From assembly GCF_001043005.1 (NCBI RefSeq), contig NZ_JYKZ01000015.1, positions 1 through 64,000 on the forward strand: DNA of 64,000 nt, read 5' to 3'. Positions 26,286-35,676 of the stretch are shown here, piece by piece (position 1 is the first letter of the stretch; each line of letters begins with the position of its first letter). Under the pieces are notes generated by a model that worked only from the letters and a program-made list of their open reading frames with translations, made no database searches and was not told where the DNA came from. Origin of the DNA: Pseudomonas psychrophila (GTDB lineage Bacteria > Pseudomonadota > Gammaproteobacteria > Pseudomonadales > Pseudomonadaceae). The translations under genes and the position numbers were made by a program.

Positions 26286-27731
26286 ATGAAACTCAAACGT
26301 CTGCGCGCTGATGTCCTGGCCGGGCTCACGACGTCCTTCGCCTTGTTGCCCGAGTGCATCGCGTTCGCGCTGGTTGCCCATCTCAACCCGCTGATGGGGT
26401 TGTATGGCGCGTTCATTATTTGCACCCTCACGGCGTTGTTTGGTGGCCGGCCGGGCATGGTGTCCGGGGCTGCCGGGTCGATGGCCGTTGTGATCGTCGC
26501 GCTGGTGGTGCAACACGGTGTGCAGTACCTGTTGGCCACCGTGCTGCTGAGCGGCCTGATCATGCTGGCGTTCGGTCTGTTCAAACTCGGCAAGCTGGTA
26601 CGCATGGTGCCGCACCCGGTCATGCTCGGTTTTGTGAACGGCCTGGCGATCGTTATTGCCATGGCGCAACTGGATCACTTCAAAGACGGTGATACCTGGC
26701 TCAGTGGCATGGCGCTGTACATGATGATCGGGCTGGTTGCCGCGACGATGGCCATTGTCTATCTGTTGCCGCGTCTGACGCGCGCCGCGCCGCCTGCATT
26801 GGTGGCCATTCTGGGCGTGGGCCTGGCTGTTTATTTTCTGGGCTTGCCGACCCGCACCCTGGGCGATATGGCGCATATCGCTGGCGGTTTGCCGAGCTTC
26901 AACGTGCCTCAAATTCCCTGGACCCTGGAGACCTTGGGCATCATCGCGCCTTACGCGATCGTGATGGCGGTGGTGGGTCTGCTCGAAACCCTGCTGACCC
27001 TCAACCTGACCGACGAAATCACCGAAAGCCGTGGCTATCCAGACCGCGAGTGCGTGGCGCTGGGCGCCGCCAACATGGTTTCGGGAGCGTTCGGTGGCAT
27101 GGGCGGTTGCGCGATGATCGGGCAAACCGTGGTCAACCTCAGCTCTGGCGGGCGTGGCCGGTTATCCGGCGTGACGGCTGGGGTGATGATTGTGCTGTTT
27201 GTGTTGTTTCTGTCGCCGTTTATCGAGCGTATTCCGCTGGCCGCGCTGGTGGGCGTGATGTTTGTGGTCTCGCAACAGACCTTTGCCTGGGCCTCTTTGC
27301 GGGTGCTGAACAAGGTGCCGCTGAACGATGTGCTGGTGATCATCGCCGTGACGGTGATTACCGTGTTTACCGACCTGGCGGTCGCGGTGCTGTGCGGCGT
27401 GATTATCGCCGCCCTCAATTTTGCCTGGCAGCAGGCGCGCCAGTTGTACGCCGACGCGGATCTGCAAAGCGACGGCAGCAAGCTTTACCGTGTTCATGGC
27501 ACGTTGTTTTTTGCCTCGACCACGGCCTTTCTCAAGCAGTTCGACCCGGCCAACGATCCGGCTCAGGTGACGCTGGATTGTCGCCACCTGAACTTCATGG
27601 ATTACTCGGCCATCGCGGCACTGGACACCCTGCGCGAGCGCTATCGCAAGGCGGGCAAGCATCTGCGGGTGTTGCACCTCTCCGAGCGCAGCAAAAAACT
27701 GCTCAAGCGCGCTCGCGTGCATCACGAGTAA
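26286..27731 (+). CDS. SulP-family anion transporter with STAS domain
   Basis: A 481-residue inner-membrane transporter of the SulP family (sulfate, bicarbonate or dicarboxylate). It begins with the family signature DVLAGLTTSFALLPECIAFA (residues 9-28) and GLYGAFIICTLTALFGGRPG, has about 10-12 helices, and ends with a cytoplasmic STAS domain (TLDCRHLNFMDYSAIAALD, near residue 430). It is monocistronic and ends at a terminator shared with the convergent chemoreceptor gene. The substrate cannot be told from sequence alone. Confidence 0.88.
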   Translation: MKLKRLRADVLAGLTTSFALLPECIAFALVAHLNPLMGLYGAFIICTLTALFGGRPGMVSGAAGSMAVVIVALVVQHGVQYLLATVLLSGLIMLAFGLFKLGKLVRMVPHPVMLGFVNGLAIVIAMAQLDHFKDGDTWLSGMALYMMIGLVAATMAIVYLLPRLTRAAPPALVAILGVGLAVYFLGLPTRTLGDMAHIAGGLPSFNVPQIPWTLETLGIIAPYAIVMAVVGLLETLLTLNLTDEITESRGYPDRECVALGAANMVSGAFGGMGGCAMIGQTVVNLSSGGRGRLSGVTAGVMIVLFVLFLSPFIERIPLAALVGVMFVVSQQTFAWASLRVLNKVPLNDVLVIIAVTVITVFTDLAVAVLCGVIIAALNFAWQQARQLYADADLQSDGSKLYRVHGTLFFASTTAFLKQFDPANDPAQVTLDCRHLNFMDYSAIAALDTLRERYRKAGKHLRVLHLSERSKKLLKRARVHHE

Positions 27732-27748
27732 GGCGCAGAAGATCAAAG

Positions 27749-27797
27749 CCCTTTGCCCCAGTCCTTCGCAAGAGGGGTGGGGCAAGGGCGGCTTTTA
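27749..27797. terminator. Hairpin between convergent SulP and chemoreceptor genes
   Basis: GCCCTTTGCCCCA pairs with TGGGGCAAGGGC with one bulge, followed by CTTTTAC on the plus strand. The poor T-run makes termination less certain. Confidence 0.6.
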
Positions 27798-29717
27798 CAC
27801 TTTAAAGTGGCTGACCATCTCTTGTAGCTGATTGCCCAGACGCGCCAGTTCAACGCTGGACTTGGCCGTCTCATCGCTGGCCGCTGCGGTTTGCTCGGAG
27901 ACATCGCGCACGTTGACGATGCTGCGGCTGATTTCTTCGGCCACCGCGCTTTGCTGTTCGGCGGCGGCGGCAATCTGCTGGTTCATCGATTGGATATTCG
28001 ACACCGTGCGGGTGATGCCCTGAAGTGAAGTGCCTGCTTGACGGGTCAGGGTCACGCTGCTGTCGGTCAGGGTGCGGCTGTTGTGCATCACGCTGGCCAC
28101 GTGTTGCGTGCCACTTTGCAGGGCCGCCACCAGGGTTTGAATCTCTTCGGTGGACTTCTGGGTGCGCTGGGCCAGGCCACGCACTTCATCGGCAACCACG
28201 GCAAAACCGCGTCCGGCGTCACCGGCACGGGCCGCTTCAATGGCGGCATTGAGGGCCAGCAGATTGGTCTGTTCGGCCACGGCCTTGATCACGTCCATCA
28301 CGCTGCCGATTTTGTCGCTTTCCTGTTGCAGCACCGTCATGGCTTCGGTCGAACGACCGACTTCCACTGCCAGGCGCTCGATCTGATCAATCGCCTGATT
28401 GACCACGGTGTCGCCTTCGCGTGCTTCGTTGTCTGCCGCTGCAGCCGCTTGCGAGGCTTGTTCGGCGTTACGTGCAACTTCCTGCACGGTGGCAGTCATT
28501 TCATGCATGGCGGTGGCCACTTGATCGGTCTCGATCTTCTGACTGTTAACCCCGGCGCTGGTCTGTTCCGTGACGGCAGACAGCTCTTCGGCAGCACTGG
28601 CGATCTGGCTCACACCATCGCGAATCCCGCTGATCAACTCGCGCAGGGTCGTGCCCATCCGGGCAATGCCCTGTTGCAAGACACCCAGCTCATCGCGTCG
28701 GGTAACTCGCAGGTTCTGAGTCAGGTCGCCACCGGCAATGCGGTCAACCACCGCCAGGGTTTCACGCAGGGGCACGGTGATCTGGCGAGTGATGATCACG
28801 GCCGCAGTGATGCCGAACAGCAACACCAGCAGGGTGGTGATCAATTGCATGCTGTTGGCCGTGGCACTTTCGCTGTCGCGACGTTCCAGTTGAATCTTGT
28901 ACAGCTCATCGCTGAGGCCAAGGATGCTGGCGCCGTATTCGGTCATGTCCTTGCGCGCGGCAATGATGGTGTTGTCGGTGCTGGTATAGAGCTCCAGCGC
29001 CTGTTGGTACTGCTCCATGGTGCTGCTCAGGGTGCGCAGGGTGTCGCCGGCATTCGCGCCAAAGTGCGAACTCAGGCGTTCAAGGCTGGCGATGGCCATG
29101 TCCAGTTGCTGGCGTGCAGCTTTTTCGGTGCTGGGGTTGGGCGCAGCAATGTAAGCCCGGACCTGGTAGCGCGAGAGCAGGAACTGCTCGCGTACTTCAG
29201 ACACGGTCTGGAACATGGCAAAACGACTTTCGTCACCTTCCGGCAGTTGCAGGGCGCGGGCTATCAGGGTCGCGATAGCGTCCTGTGCCAGAGCGGCGCT
29301 GCGGTCCATATTGCCCCGTGACACCGCAGACTCCACGTAAGCCTTGCGCATGATGACCAGCGCACGCTCGTAGCGACCGATGATCGCTTGTTGCTCCTTG
29401 AGCAACTTGAGGTTATCCGGGCTTTGAAAGGTGCTGATCAGCTGGTTCTGCTGGGCCGAAAACGCATCGATGCTGGCTTGTACTTTCTGTGCGGCGGTCT
29501 CATCGCCGTCCGTGAGCATGTACTGCAAGCGTGTGACCCGCAGGTTTGTAAACGCAGCATTGAGGCGCGTGATGTCGCTCATCCAGTTACTGCGATCAAT
29601 CATCTTGTCCAGACTGATCCAGTTGCAGACGGCCATCACGCAGGTAAGGGCCAGAACCAGGCCAAAGCCCAGGGACAGTTTCAGGTTGACGCTGATATTG
29701 CTCAGCCATCTATTCAT
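27795..29717 (-). CDS. Methyl-accepting chemotaxis protein with HBM-type sensor
   Basis: A 640-residue transmembrane chemoreceptor. The order is a first membrane helix (about 10-32), an all-helical periplasmic sensor of about 250 residues, a second helix (about 288-308), HAMP (about 310-362) and a signalling domain with the invariant hairpin tip [19 protein letters not shown] (near 475). The long, purely helical sensor fits the helical bimodular (HBM) type, known from McpS-like receptors that sense TCA-cycle acids; the ligand here is inferred only by class. The ATG at 29717 has GGAGAA upstream. No CheR-binding pentapeptide is seen at the C-terminus (HFKV). Confidence 0.9.
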   Translation of the reverse strand: MNRWLSNISVNLKLSLGFGLVLALTCVMAVCNWISLDKMIDRSNWMSDITRLNAAFTNLRVTRLQYMLTDGDETAAQKVQASIDAFSAQQNQLISTFQSPDNLKLLKEQQAIIGRYERALVIMRKAYVESAVSRGNMDRSAALAQDAIATLIARALQLPEGDESRFAMFQTVSEVREQFLLSRYQVRAYIAAPNPSTEKAARQQLDMAIASLERLSSHFGANAGDTLRTLSSTMEQYQQALELYTSTDNTIIAARKDMTEYGASILGLSDELYKIQLERRDSESATANSMQLITTLLVLLFGITAAVIITRQITVPLRETLAVVDRIAGGDLTQNLRVTRRDELGVLQQGIARMGTTLRELISGIRDGVSQIASAAEELSAVTEQTSAGVNSQKIETDQVATAMHEMTATVQEVARNAEQASQAAAAADNEAREGDTVVNQAIDQIERLAVEVGRSTEAMTVLQQESDKIGSVMDVIKAVAEQTNLLALNAAIEAARAGDAGRGFAVVADEVRGLAQRTQKSTEEIQTLVAALQSGTQHVASVMHNSRTLTDSSVTLTRQAGTSLQGITRTVSNIQSMNQQIAAAAEQQSAVAEEISRSIVNVRDVSEQTAAASDETAKSSVELARLGNQLQEMVSHFKV

Positions 29718-30073
29718 AGAGTTCTCCAGGAACGCTGCACGCATGATCTAAGTTCGCTGGAGGGTTTTATTTTTTTGGCCCAGCCGAGTGTTGTGTGGGT
29801 GGGTATCGGCGGCTTTCGCCATAGCTGAAACGTTTTCTTGTGCGTTATGACTTAAATCCATGGGGGTACGCTCAGCGCGGTGCCCACGTTTTTTTTCACA
29901 TTCGTTTCACCTGCCTCTGACCTTCGCTTTTTTAGACTCCCGTTCAGCTAATAGAAGCCTGCATCGTGCAAGTCTCTTTCCTACGATCCGGGTCTGCACC
30001 GACCCATTGTCATATTCGCGCTATAGGGTGGCGCCAGTGTCTTTCACTGACTGCCGAAGGGGGCACACGTACC
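29718..30073. other. 356-bp divergent intergenic region
   Basis: It separates the chemoreceptor from the histidine phosphatase. On the minus strand GCCGATAC (29803-29810) resembles a FliA -10, but no good TAAA is correctly spaced upstream, so the call is weak. On the plus strand TAGACT (29933-29938) could be a -10 for the phosphatase. No gene, repeat or terminator is seen. Confidence 0.4.
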
Positions 30074-30796
30074 GTGACGTCAAGTTTTAGTCTGACCGGG
30101 ATTAACCGCACGCTGCTGCGTAGCGGGCTGGAGCGCTATAGAAATGCGCTGGTGGTGATTGTCGCCAGCGTGATGGCTATTGCGTTGACATTGACGCTGC
30201 TGGCACCCGCGTCTGCGCCCAATCTTGCACGGCCGAGCCATGCCGATCAGGTGATGCTGCTGACTGAGAGTTGGGCCAAGGGTGATGTGATTGCCCTGGT
30301 CCGCCATGGTGAACGCTGCGACCGCTCTACCACGCAGTGCCTGGGCCCGGCAGACGGGGTGACGGTGCGTGGCGAGGCTGCCGTAAAGGTGCTGGGTGCG
30401 GACTTTGATCAGTTGGGGCTTCAGAACGCCGAGATTTACAGCAGTATGCTGACCCGTGCGCGGCAAACCGCCAGCGCCATGTTCGTGCGCCCGGTTGAGG
30501 CACAGGACTGGCTGTTCAACTGCCGGGGCACCATGTTGCGCGATGCGCTCAAGCACAAAGTGGCGGGCCAAAACCTGATTTTGGTGAGCCACAGCGAATG
30601 CATGGACCAACTGCTTGTGGACATGCACCTGTCCACGAGTACCACCTTTGGCTATGGCGCCACATTGTTCATCCAGGCCAGTGGCACAAACGGTGAGCCG
30701 CAAATGTTGGGTTATATCGAGCCCAAGGACTGGGGGAGCATCGTACCGGTGATGACCGCGAGCAGTCGCCACGGGTTTGAAGCCTCTCAATTCTAA
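30074..30796 (+). CDS. Membrane-anchored histidine phosphatase (Ais-like)
   Basis: A histidine-phosphatase-superfamily protein of about 240 residues with one N-terminal membrane helix (about 25-44) and a periplasmic domain. The catalytic RHGERC motif is at residues 77-82 and the second His is in SHSEC. The layout resembles Ais/PmrG, which removes phosphate from heptose of LPS core. The GTG at 30074 has GAAGGGGG upstream; an ATG is not available without entering the membrane helix. An ArnT/PMT-like gene lies nearby on the opposite strand, consistent with an envelope role, but the substrate is an inference. Confidence 0.72.
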   Translation: MTSSFSLTGINRTLLRSGLERYRNALVVIVASVMAIALTLTLLAPASAPNLARPSHADQVMLLTESWAKGDVIALVRHGERCDRSTTQCLGPADGVTVRGEAAVKVLGADFDQLGLQNAEIYSSMLTRARQTASAMFVRPVEAQDWLFNCRGTMLRDALKHKVAGQNLILVSHSECMDQLLVDMHLSTSTTFGYGATLFIQASGTNGEPQMLGYIEPKDWGSIVPVMTASSRHGFEASQF

Positions 30797-30800
30797 ACCG

Positions 30801-30826
30801 CGGGAGCGAGCCTGCTCGCTCCCACA
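30801..30826. repeat. Minimal family B REP hairpin
   Basis: GGGAGCGAG-CCTG-CTCGCTCCC is a compact palindrome between the convergent phosphatase and unknown genes. It corresponds to REPIN family B without the central part. Confidence 0.75.
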
Positions 30827-30843
30827 GCGTTATCCCATACTCA

Positions 30844-31350
30844 TCAATTGCGGTTCAGCAGGCGGTCCCAGTTTTGCTCATCGGGCAAGGGCAGGTCGCT
30901 GAGTTCGCGGGCCACCACATTTTCGATATCGCCGGCGCTGAGCACTTTTTCGTCGAGCCACGGCCAGGTCGCATCCGCATCCCGGAAGTTGAGCTGGCTG
31001 TTCAATTGCTGGCAGGCGAGGGCGAGTAGGTGCATCAACCACCACTGACTGGTGATGTAGGGCTTTTGCTGCGCAGGAATGCGATCCAGCAGGGCTGCCA
31101 CGTCGGCCAGGTTGGGGCTGGGCGACACGCTGCTGTGCAGGTTCCACACAATCGCGCCGTTGTTCGACACATCCTTGTTGGCCAGTGCCGGATCGGCACT
31201 GACTTCGATGCTGAGTTTCACATGCTGCTGCTCAAGCTGATCAATCAGGTAGTTGGCCAGATCAGATTTGCGTAAGAATGCGGTGGCCGTATTGAAGGCC
31301 AGGTTAGCGTCGTAGTCGCTCAGGGTTTTGCTGGAAATACCGATGGTCAT
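30844..31350 (-). CDS. Uncharacterised 168-residue protein
   Basis: I do not recognise this protein. It is soluble, without signal peptide or membrane helix, and mixes a polar N-terminal half (MTIGISSKTLSDYDANLAF) with a helical region around QWWLMHLLALACQQLNSQLN (about 104-123) and a Trp-containing acidic C-terminus. The ATG at 31350 has AGGAGC upstream (reading GTCAAGGAGCCTGTC), which favours it over longer in-frame starts. It is co-directional with the glycosyltransferase upstream at 31443-32903, with a 92-base gap, so an operon is possible. Confidence 0.72.
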   Translation of the reverse strand: MTIGISSKTLSDYDANLAFNTATAFLRKSDLANYLIDQLEQQHVKLSIEVSADPALANKDVSNNGAIVWNLHSSVSPSPNLADVAALLDRIPAQQKPYITSQWWLMHLLALACQQLNSQLNFRDADATWPWLDEKVLSAGDIENVVARELSDLPLPDEQNWDRLLNRN

Positions 31351-31442
31351 GACAGGCTCCTTGACTGGGAATCGCCCAAGGAGCGTAGCCAATACACCGT
31401 GATCGGCCATGCCATCTGCCGTTCTGTTGCCCGGGATCAAGG

Positions 31443-32903
31443 TTATGGGGCGGGGGCGGCCTGGCTGACAAAGTAGAAGTGGTGCCGTCCTACGCTGACC
31501 TTGTGCAGGATGTTCACGTTCATGCCCGGTATTTCGGGTATTTCCACCAGGGCGATATGGTCGGGCGATGCACTGAGAAACGCCTTCAGTTCGGCGGTTG
31601 AATTGAGTGTGTGCTGCAAGTGCTGGCTGTAAAACACGACGGCCCCAAGGCGCTCGTCGGGCCTGAGCAGCGCCACCTGTTTACCGCGGGCTTGCAGGTC
31701 CATGACCTGTGCGGCGACAGGCTGGTATGACTCCTCCTTGTCGGCCTGCGGTGCCCGGTGCGCGGCCATCAGGTAGGCGGCCACCAGGCCAGCCAACAGT
31801 GCGATGGCCAGTGGACGGTGGTAGTCGCTGAAGAACGTGGCCAGTGCCGACACCGGACTTTTTTTGCGCAGCCAGTCCAGAATCACTTGGGCGTATTGCG
31901 CGGCAATAACGGCCGCTGCGGGCGCCATCGACATCATGTACACCGCCCGCTTGCTGGAGGCGAAGTTGAGCAGCGCAAATTGCGCCACCAGCCATACACA
32001 GAAAAACAGCAAAAACGGATTGCTTCGTAGCTGTTTGCGAAAGTGCCACAGGCCCAGATAGGTCAGCAGGTTCCACGGTAAAAAGGCTTCGGGTAGTTTT
32101 CGCAGGTAGTAGTAAAACGGTTCGTAGTGCCCGGCTTCGACAAAGGATCCGCTAAAGCGCCCAACGCTGTTGGTCCACAGCAGTTCGCTGATCGCCTGCA
32201 TTCCGCCACGCTGGTACAGCACGCACAGCCAGATCAACAGCGGGATAAGCCCAATCAGTGTCAGCAGCGCCGGGCGCAGCCAGTTGCGCAGGGTGAAGCG
32301 TTTTTCAATCAGGCTTTCGCACATTAGATAGCTAAAAATCACTATTCCCGGCAGTGCCAGGCCCAACACGCCTTTGCTCAAGGTGGCAATGGCGATCCCG
32401 GCGGCAAACAACAGCCAGGGGCCCCAGGCAAAACGCAGCTGGCGGCTGGCATAAAAAAACGCCAGCAAGGCCATGGTCACACCCAGGGTGAGTAGTGCAT
32501 CTTCGCCTACTTGACGGGTGTTACCCCAGAAAATGCCCATCGTTGCCAGCATCGCTGCAGCTGTCCAGGCCTGTGCCGTGGGGCGTGCGAGCTTGCGCAG
32601 CATGACGTACAGCAACAGCACGCAAAATAATCCAGCAAAGGCCGAGGCCAGTCGCACGGCGAATAACTGACCGCCGAACACGCGTATGGCGCCAGCGTCC
32701 AGCCACAGGCTCAGGGGTGGTTTTTCCAGGAAGGGTTCGTTGAGCAGGCGGGGTGTCACCCAGTCGTCGCTCAGGTGCATTTGCATGGCGATGCCTGCGA
32801 CCCGCGACTCGGTCGACCCCTGCAATTGGTGATTGCCCAGTGCAAAAAAGAACAGCACGCAACCGAGCAGTAATAACAGCAGAGCGGGACGGGTCAGGCG
32901 CAT
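31443..32903 (-). CDS. ArnT/PMT-like glycosyltransferase (GT-C fold)
   Basis: A 486-residue polytopic membrane protein of the dolichyl-phosphate-mannose-mannosyltransferase/ArnT class, which moves a sugar from a polyprenyl-phosphate donor to an envelope acceptor such as lipid A. The first periplasmic loop has the family's E residues in STESRVAGIAMQM and the LNEPFLEKPPLSLWL motif (about 58-72). About 11-12 helices follow, then a C-terminal periplasmic domain. The arn pathway genes for aminoarabinose are not in the window, so the donor sugar is unknown. I use the ATG at 32903; a TTG at 32921 would add six residues. Confidence 0.82.
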   Translation of the reverse strand: MRLTRPALLLLLLGCVLFFFALGNHQLQGSTESRVAGIAMQMHLSDDWVTPRLLNEPFLEKPPLSLWLDAGAIRVFGGQLFAVRLASAFAGLFCVLLLYVMLRKLARPTAQAWTAAAMLATMGIFWGNTRQVGEDALLTLGVTMALLAFFYASRQLRFAWGPWLLFAAGIAIATLSKGVLGLALPGIVIFSYLMCESLIEKRFTLRNWLRPALLTLIGLIPLLIWLCVLYQRGGMQAISELLWTNSVGRFSGSFVEAGHYEPFYYYLRKLPEAFLPWNLLTYLGLWHFRKQLRSNPFLLFFCVWLVAQFALLNFASSKRAVYMMSMAPAAAVIAAQYAQVILDWLRKKSPVSALATFFSDYHRPLAIALLAGLVAAYLMAAHRAPQADKEESYQPVAAQVMDLQARGKQVALLRPDERLGAVVFYSQHLQHTLNSTAELKAFLSASPDHIALVEIPEIPGMNVNILHKVSVGRHHFYFVSQAAPAP

Positions 32904-33001
32904 TGGGCTACCAGGCAGCAATCGAATGGAGAACTGCGCTGGAGTATAGGAGGGGAGTTCTTAACAAATTGTGAAAGCTGGCAGGCCAACCACACATCCC
33001 C

Positions 33002-33086
33002 GTGGGAGCGGGCTTGCTCGCGATGCTATCGCCGCGGTCTGACTGCAAAACCGCAGTGATAGCATCGCGAGCAAGCCCGCTCCCAC
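33002..33086. repeat. REPIN (family A)
   Basis: Inverted arms GTGGGAGCGGGCTTGCTCGCGATGCTATC and complement; the inner bases also pair well (GATGCTATCGC with GTGATAGCATC). Confidence 0.9.
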
Positions 33087-33101
33087 AATAAACCCAAGGC
33101 G

Positions 33102-34397
33102 TCAGAACGTCGCTTTGACCTGCAATCCAGCGACCAGGGCATTGCTGCGCTTGGCGCCGTAGAACGCGCCCGGTTCGATGATGTACTGCAGGTCCGGCCG
33201 CAACAGCAGCCACGGCGTGACTTGTGCGCCATAGTTGAGCTCGAGCAACTGCTCGCCGCTGTCCAGGCTGGCAATCATGTCGGCTTGCTCGGGGCTGCTG
33301 GCCGCTGCTTCTTGTACATCCCGTGAGCGCGAGTTGAACACGGCGCGGCCATAGGCAAAGGCAATGCTGTCTTTCGGGCGGCTGGCAAACGGCTTTTGCT
33401 TGACCAGACCCACCGAGTACCAGTGGCTCATCGGTGAGGTCGCGGCATTGCTGCTGGCCGCCTGGCCAAAGGCGCGCAACACGCTCTCAGGGTCTTGTTC
33501 ATCACGCCAGATGGCCTGGTCGACCAGCACATACGCGCCGGTGCGGTTGTTAGCTTTTTGCGTGCTGCCAATTTTGCGGGTATTGGAGGTGTCGTAGTAC
33601 CAGCCCACTTTGTATTGGCCGTTGAGCCAGGCGTTGTTGGTGAAAATCGCCTCCAGCGGCATGATCGCCCCCGTGGTGCCTTTGGTGGTCATGCTAAAGG
33701 CTTCGGAGGAGCGGCTGTTGTACTCGGGGTTGACCTGGAATACAGCCGTTTGCAGGGTCAGTGCCGGGCTGACGGTGTAGCGCAATTCGCCGCCCCAGTG
33801 ACCGGTCGGGTAGTTGGTCCAGCCACTGCCGTTGGACTGGGTCAGCGGGTGCGCGCAAAAACCGGCGTTGACGAAATTGGTCAGCAGCGGCAAACCGCCA
33901 AAGTCATTGCCCATCGGCATGAAGCCAAGCTTGGTGGTCAGGTCTTCGGAAAACAGGGTGCGCTGGTAGCTGAACTCAGACAGGCGGGTGAAGTTGCCGC
34001 CGGCGTTTTCCTGGATCGGCAGGCGGTTGCCCACCAGATCTTCGGAGGCGCTGTGGCCGCGACGATCATTGACGGTGATTTGCACCAGGCCAGCATCGGC
34101 GGTGCCGAGCAGCTTACTCAGGTCGAACTGGGCACCGATGCGCACTTGCTGCGAATAACGGGTGCCGTGTTTGATCCCGCCGTGCAGGTTCGAAAAGGTT
34201 TCGGAGTTGTAATCACCGGTCAGCTTGACGCCTTTATCGATCAACTTTTGGCGTTCGCCACCCCAGTCGCCGGTCAGGGTCGAGCGGTTCATCAGGTTGT
34301 CGGTAGTGTCGGCCAGTACGCAGGCAGGCGTCAGGGCCAGCAATGACAAGCCGCTGCACAAGCTGGTGTTCAGCAGGGCGCGGGAAGAGAAAAACAT
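33102..34397 (-). CDS. oprB: OprB-family carbohydrate-selective porin
   Basis: A 431-residue outer-membrane beta-barrel for diffusion of glucose and related sugars. A signal peptide (residues 1-29, cut near CVLA-DTT) is followed by the OprB start LTGDWGGERQKLIDKGVKLT (about 41-60) and alternating amphipathic strands, and the protein ends in an aromatic residue (VKATF), as needed for barrel assembly. It is monocistronic, followed by a REPIN. No sugar ABC transporter is next to it, so the sugar is not defined by context. Confidence 0.92.
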   Translation of the reverse strand: MFFSSRALLNTSLCSGLSLLALTPACVLADTTDNLMNRSTLTGDWGGERQKLIDKGVKLTGDYNSETFSNLHGGIKHGTRYSQQVRIGAQFDLSKLLGTADAGLVQITVNDRRGHSASEDLVGNRLPIQENAGGNFTRLSEFSYQRTLFSEDLTTKLGFMPMGNDFGGLPLLTNFVNAGFCAHPLTQSNGSGWTNYPTGHWGGELRYTVSPALTLQTAVFQVNPEYNSRSSEAFSMTTKGTTGAIMPLEAIFTNNAWLNGQYKVGWYYDTSNTRKIGSTQKANNRTGAYVLVDQAIWRDEQDPESVLRAFGQAASSNAATSPMSHWYSVGLVKQKPFASRPKDSIAFAYGRAVFNSRSRDVQEAAASSPEQADMIASLDSGEQLLELNYGAQVTPWLLLRPDLQYIIEPGAFYGAKRSNALVAGLQVKATF

Positions 34398-34574
34398 CTA
34401 CAGAAGCTCCTTCATGTGAGGTGTCGGCGAACGGGCCGCGACACGATGTCGCACATTATGAACTAGTTGGTTAATAATTTTCATATTTGGTTACATGCCC
34501 TCCCTGGAATGACTGAAGGCGTCGGTTGTTCCCTTCCGCTAGACTCCCGCGTTTATCCGTACCAAGGGATGTTC

Positions 34575-35588
34575 ATGATCTGGTTTCTTGAAGGGCAATC
34601 CAGCCAACGCGACGTGATTGCAGGTGCCCGGGCGGCGCTGCCCGATGACGTGCGGATATTTGCTTCGCACCGACAAAATCGCCCTGAAATTACCGGGTTG
34701 GCGGATGTCGCCTGGAGCGAGCCGCAGGACAATCAAGAGCGCATTGGCTGGGTCATCGAGCAGGCCCGTGCCCATCAGATCAAGGTCGTGCTGGCCGGGC
34801 GTGTCGGGCAGGTGTACGAAGCTCACCGCGCCGAGTTCGAATCTGCCGGACTGCAGCTGGTGACGGGCGCTCTGGATCTGGACACCTTCGAGCGGGTCGA
34901 CGACAAGTCTGCGTTCACTCGCGAGGCCCTGGCCGCAGGGTTGGCGTGCATCCCCGCAATCACGGTGAGCACCCGGGCCGAACTGCAAGAAGCCTATGCC
35001 CAGCTCGCCCGTGATGGTCAGGTGTGTGTAAAACCGACCCGCGGCATTTACGGTCAGGGCTTTTGGCGCTTGGCCGATGACGTGGACCCGTTTCGCAGTT
35101 TCGCCAATGCCGACGCCCATGAAGTCAACGTCCAGGTCTTTGCCCAGGCCTACGGCCAATCCGATGCACCCAAGCCGTTGCTGGTCATGCCTTATATGCC
35201 CGGCAGCGAGTGCTCGGTGGACATGGTCTGCGAAGCAGGCGAGGCCGTGGCGTATGTCGCAAGGCGCAAACAGGGGCTGATGCAGACGTTCGAGCGTGAC
35301 GGTGCAGCCGTCGAACTGGCGATCAAGGCGGCGCGGCACTTCAAGTGCGACGGTATCGTCAATGTACAAACCCGGGATGATGGGGCTGGCCAGCCGCACT
35401 TGCTGGAGATCAATCTGCGTTACTCCGGTGGCATCGGCTATACCCGTGAAGCGGGTGTCAACCTGCCCGGAATCTTTGCCGCTCGTCGTCTTGGCCTGCC
35501 CGTCCCGGCCAGCGTCTGGCGCGAGGATGTTCAGGTCAAGGCGATCACGGTAGTGGTTCCGGTTCGCGGCAATTCGCTGTTAGGTTGA
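34575..35588 (+). CDS. ATP-grasp enzyme of the Ter metabolite module
   Basis: A 337-residue ATP-grasp ligase-type protein: ATP-binding segment VCVKPTRGIYGQGFWRL (about 153-169), central VMPYMPGSECSVDM, and the metal site LLEINLRYSGGIGYT (about 276-290). Such enzymes join a carboxylate to an amine or similar nucleophile using ATP. It opens a run of six enzymes ahead of terZABCDE, the association described by Anantharaman, Iyer and Aravind (2012) as a predicted pathway for a nucleoside-like metabolite. The ATG at 34575 has AAGGG eight bases upstream. The substrate is unknown. Confidence 0.88.
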   Translation: MIWFLEGQSSQRDVIAGARAALPDDVRIFASHRQNRPEITGLADVAWSEPQDNQERIGWVIEQARAHQIKVVLAGRVGQVYEAHRAEFESAGLQLVTGALDLDTFERVDDKSAFTREALAAGLACIPAITVSTRAELQEAYAQLARDGQVCVKPTRGIYGQGFWRLADDVDPFRSFANADAHEVNVQVFAQAYGQSDAPKPLLVMPYMPGSECSVDMVCEAGEAVAYVARRKQGLMQTFERDGAAVELAIKAARHFKCDGIVNVQTRDDGAGQPHLLEINLRYSGGIGYTREAGVNLPGIFAARRLGLPVPASVWREDVQVKAITVVVPVRGNSLLG

Positions 35589-35676
35589 ATTGACGTTTCC
35601 GGTAACCATTTTTCGCTTGTCTTAAATTATCGACTCGCTGATCGTCCCCCACTTTTTAAGTATTTCCAGGTAGTAA

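Noticed and set aside
29803-29810. FliA (sigma-28) promoter for the chemoreceptor
   Set aside because: GCCGATAC fits the -10 but the base pattern 15 bases upstream reads TTCA rather than TAAA, so I do not call it.
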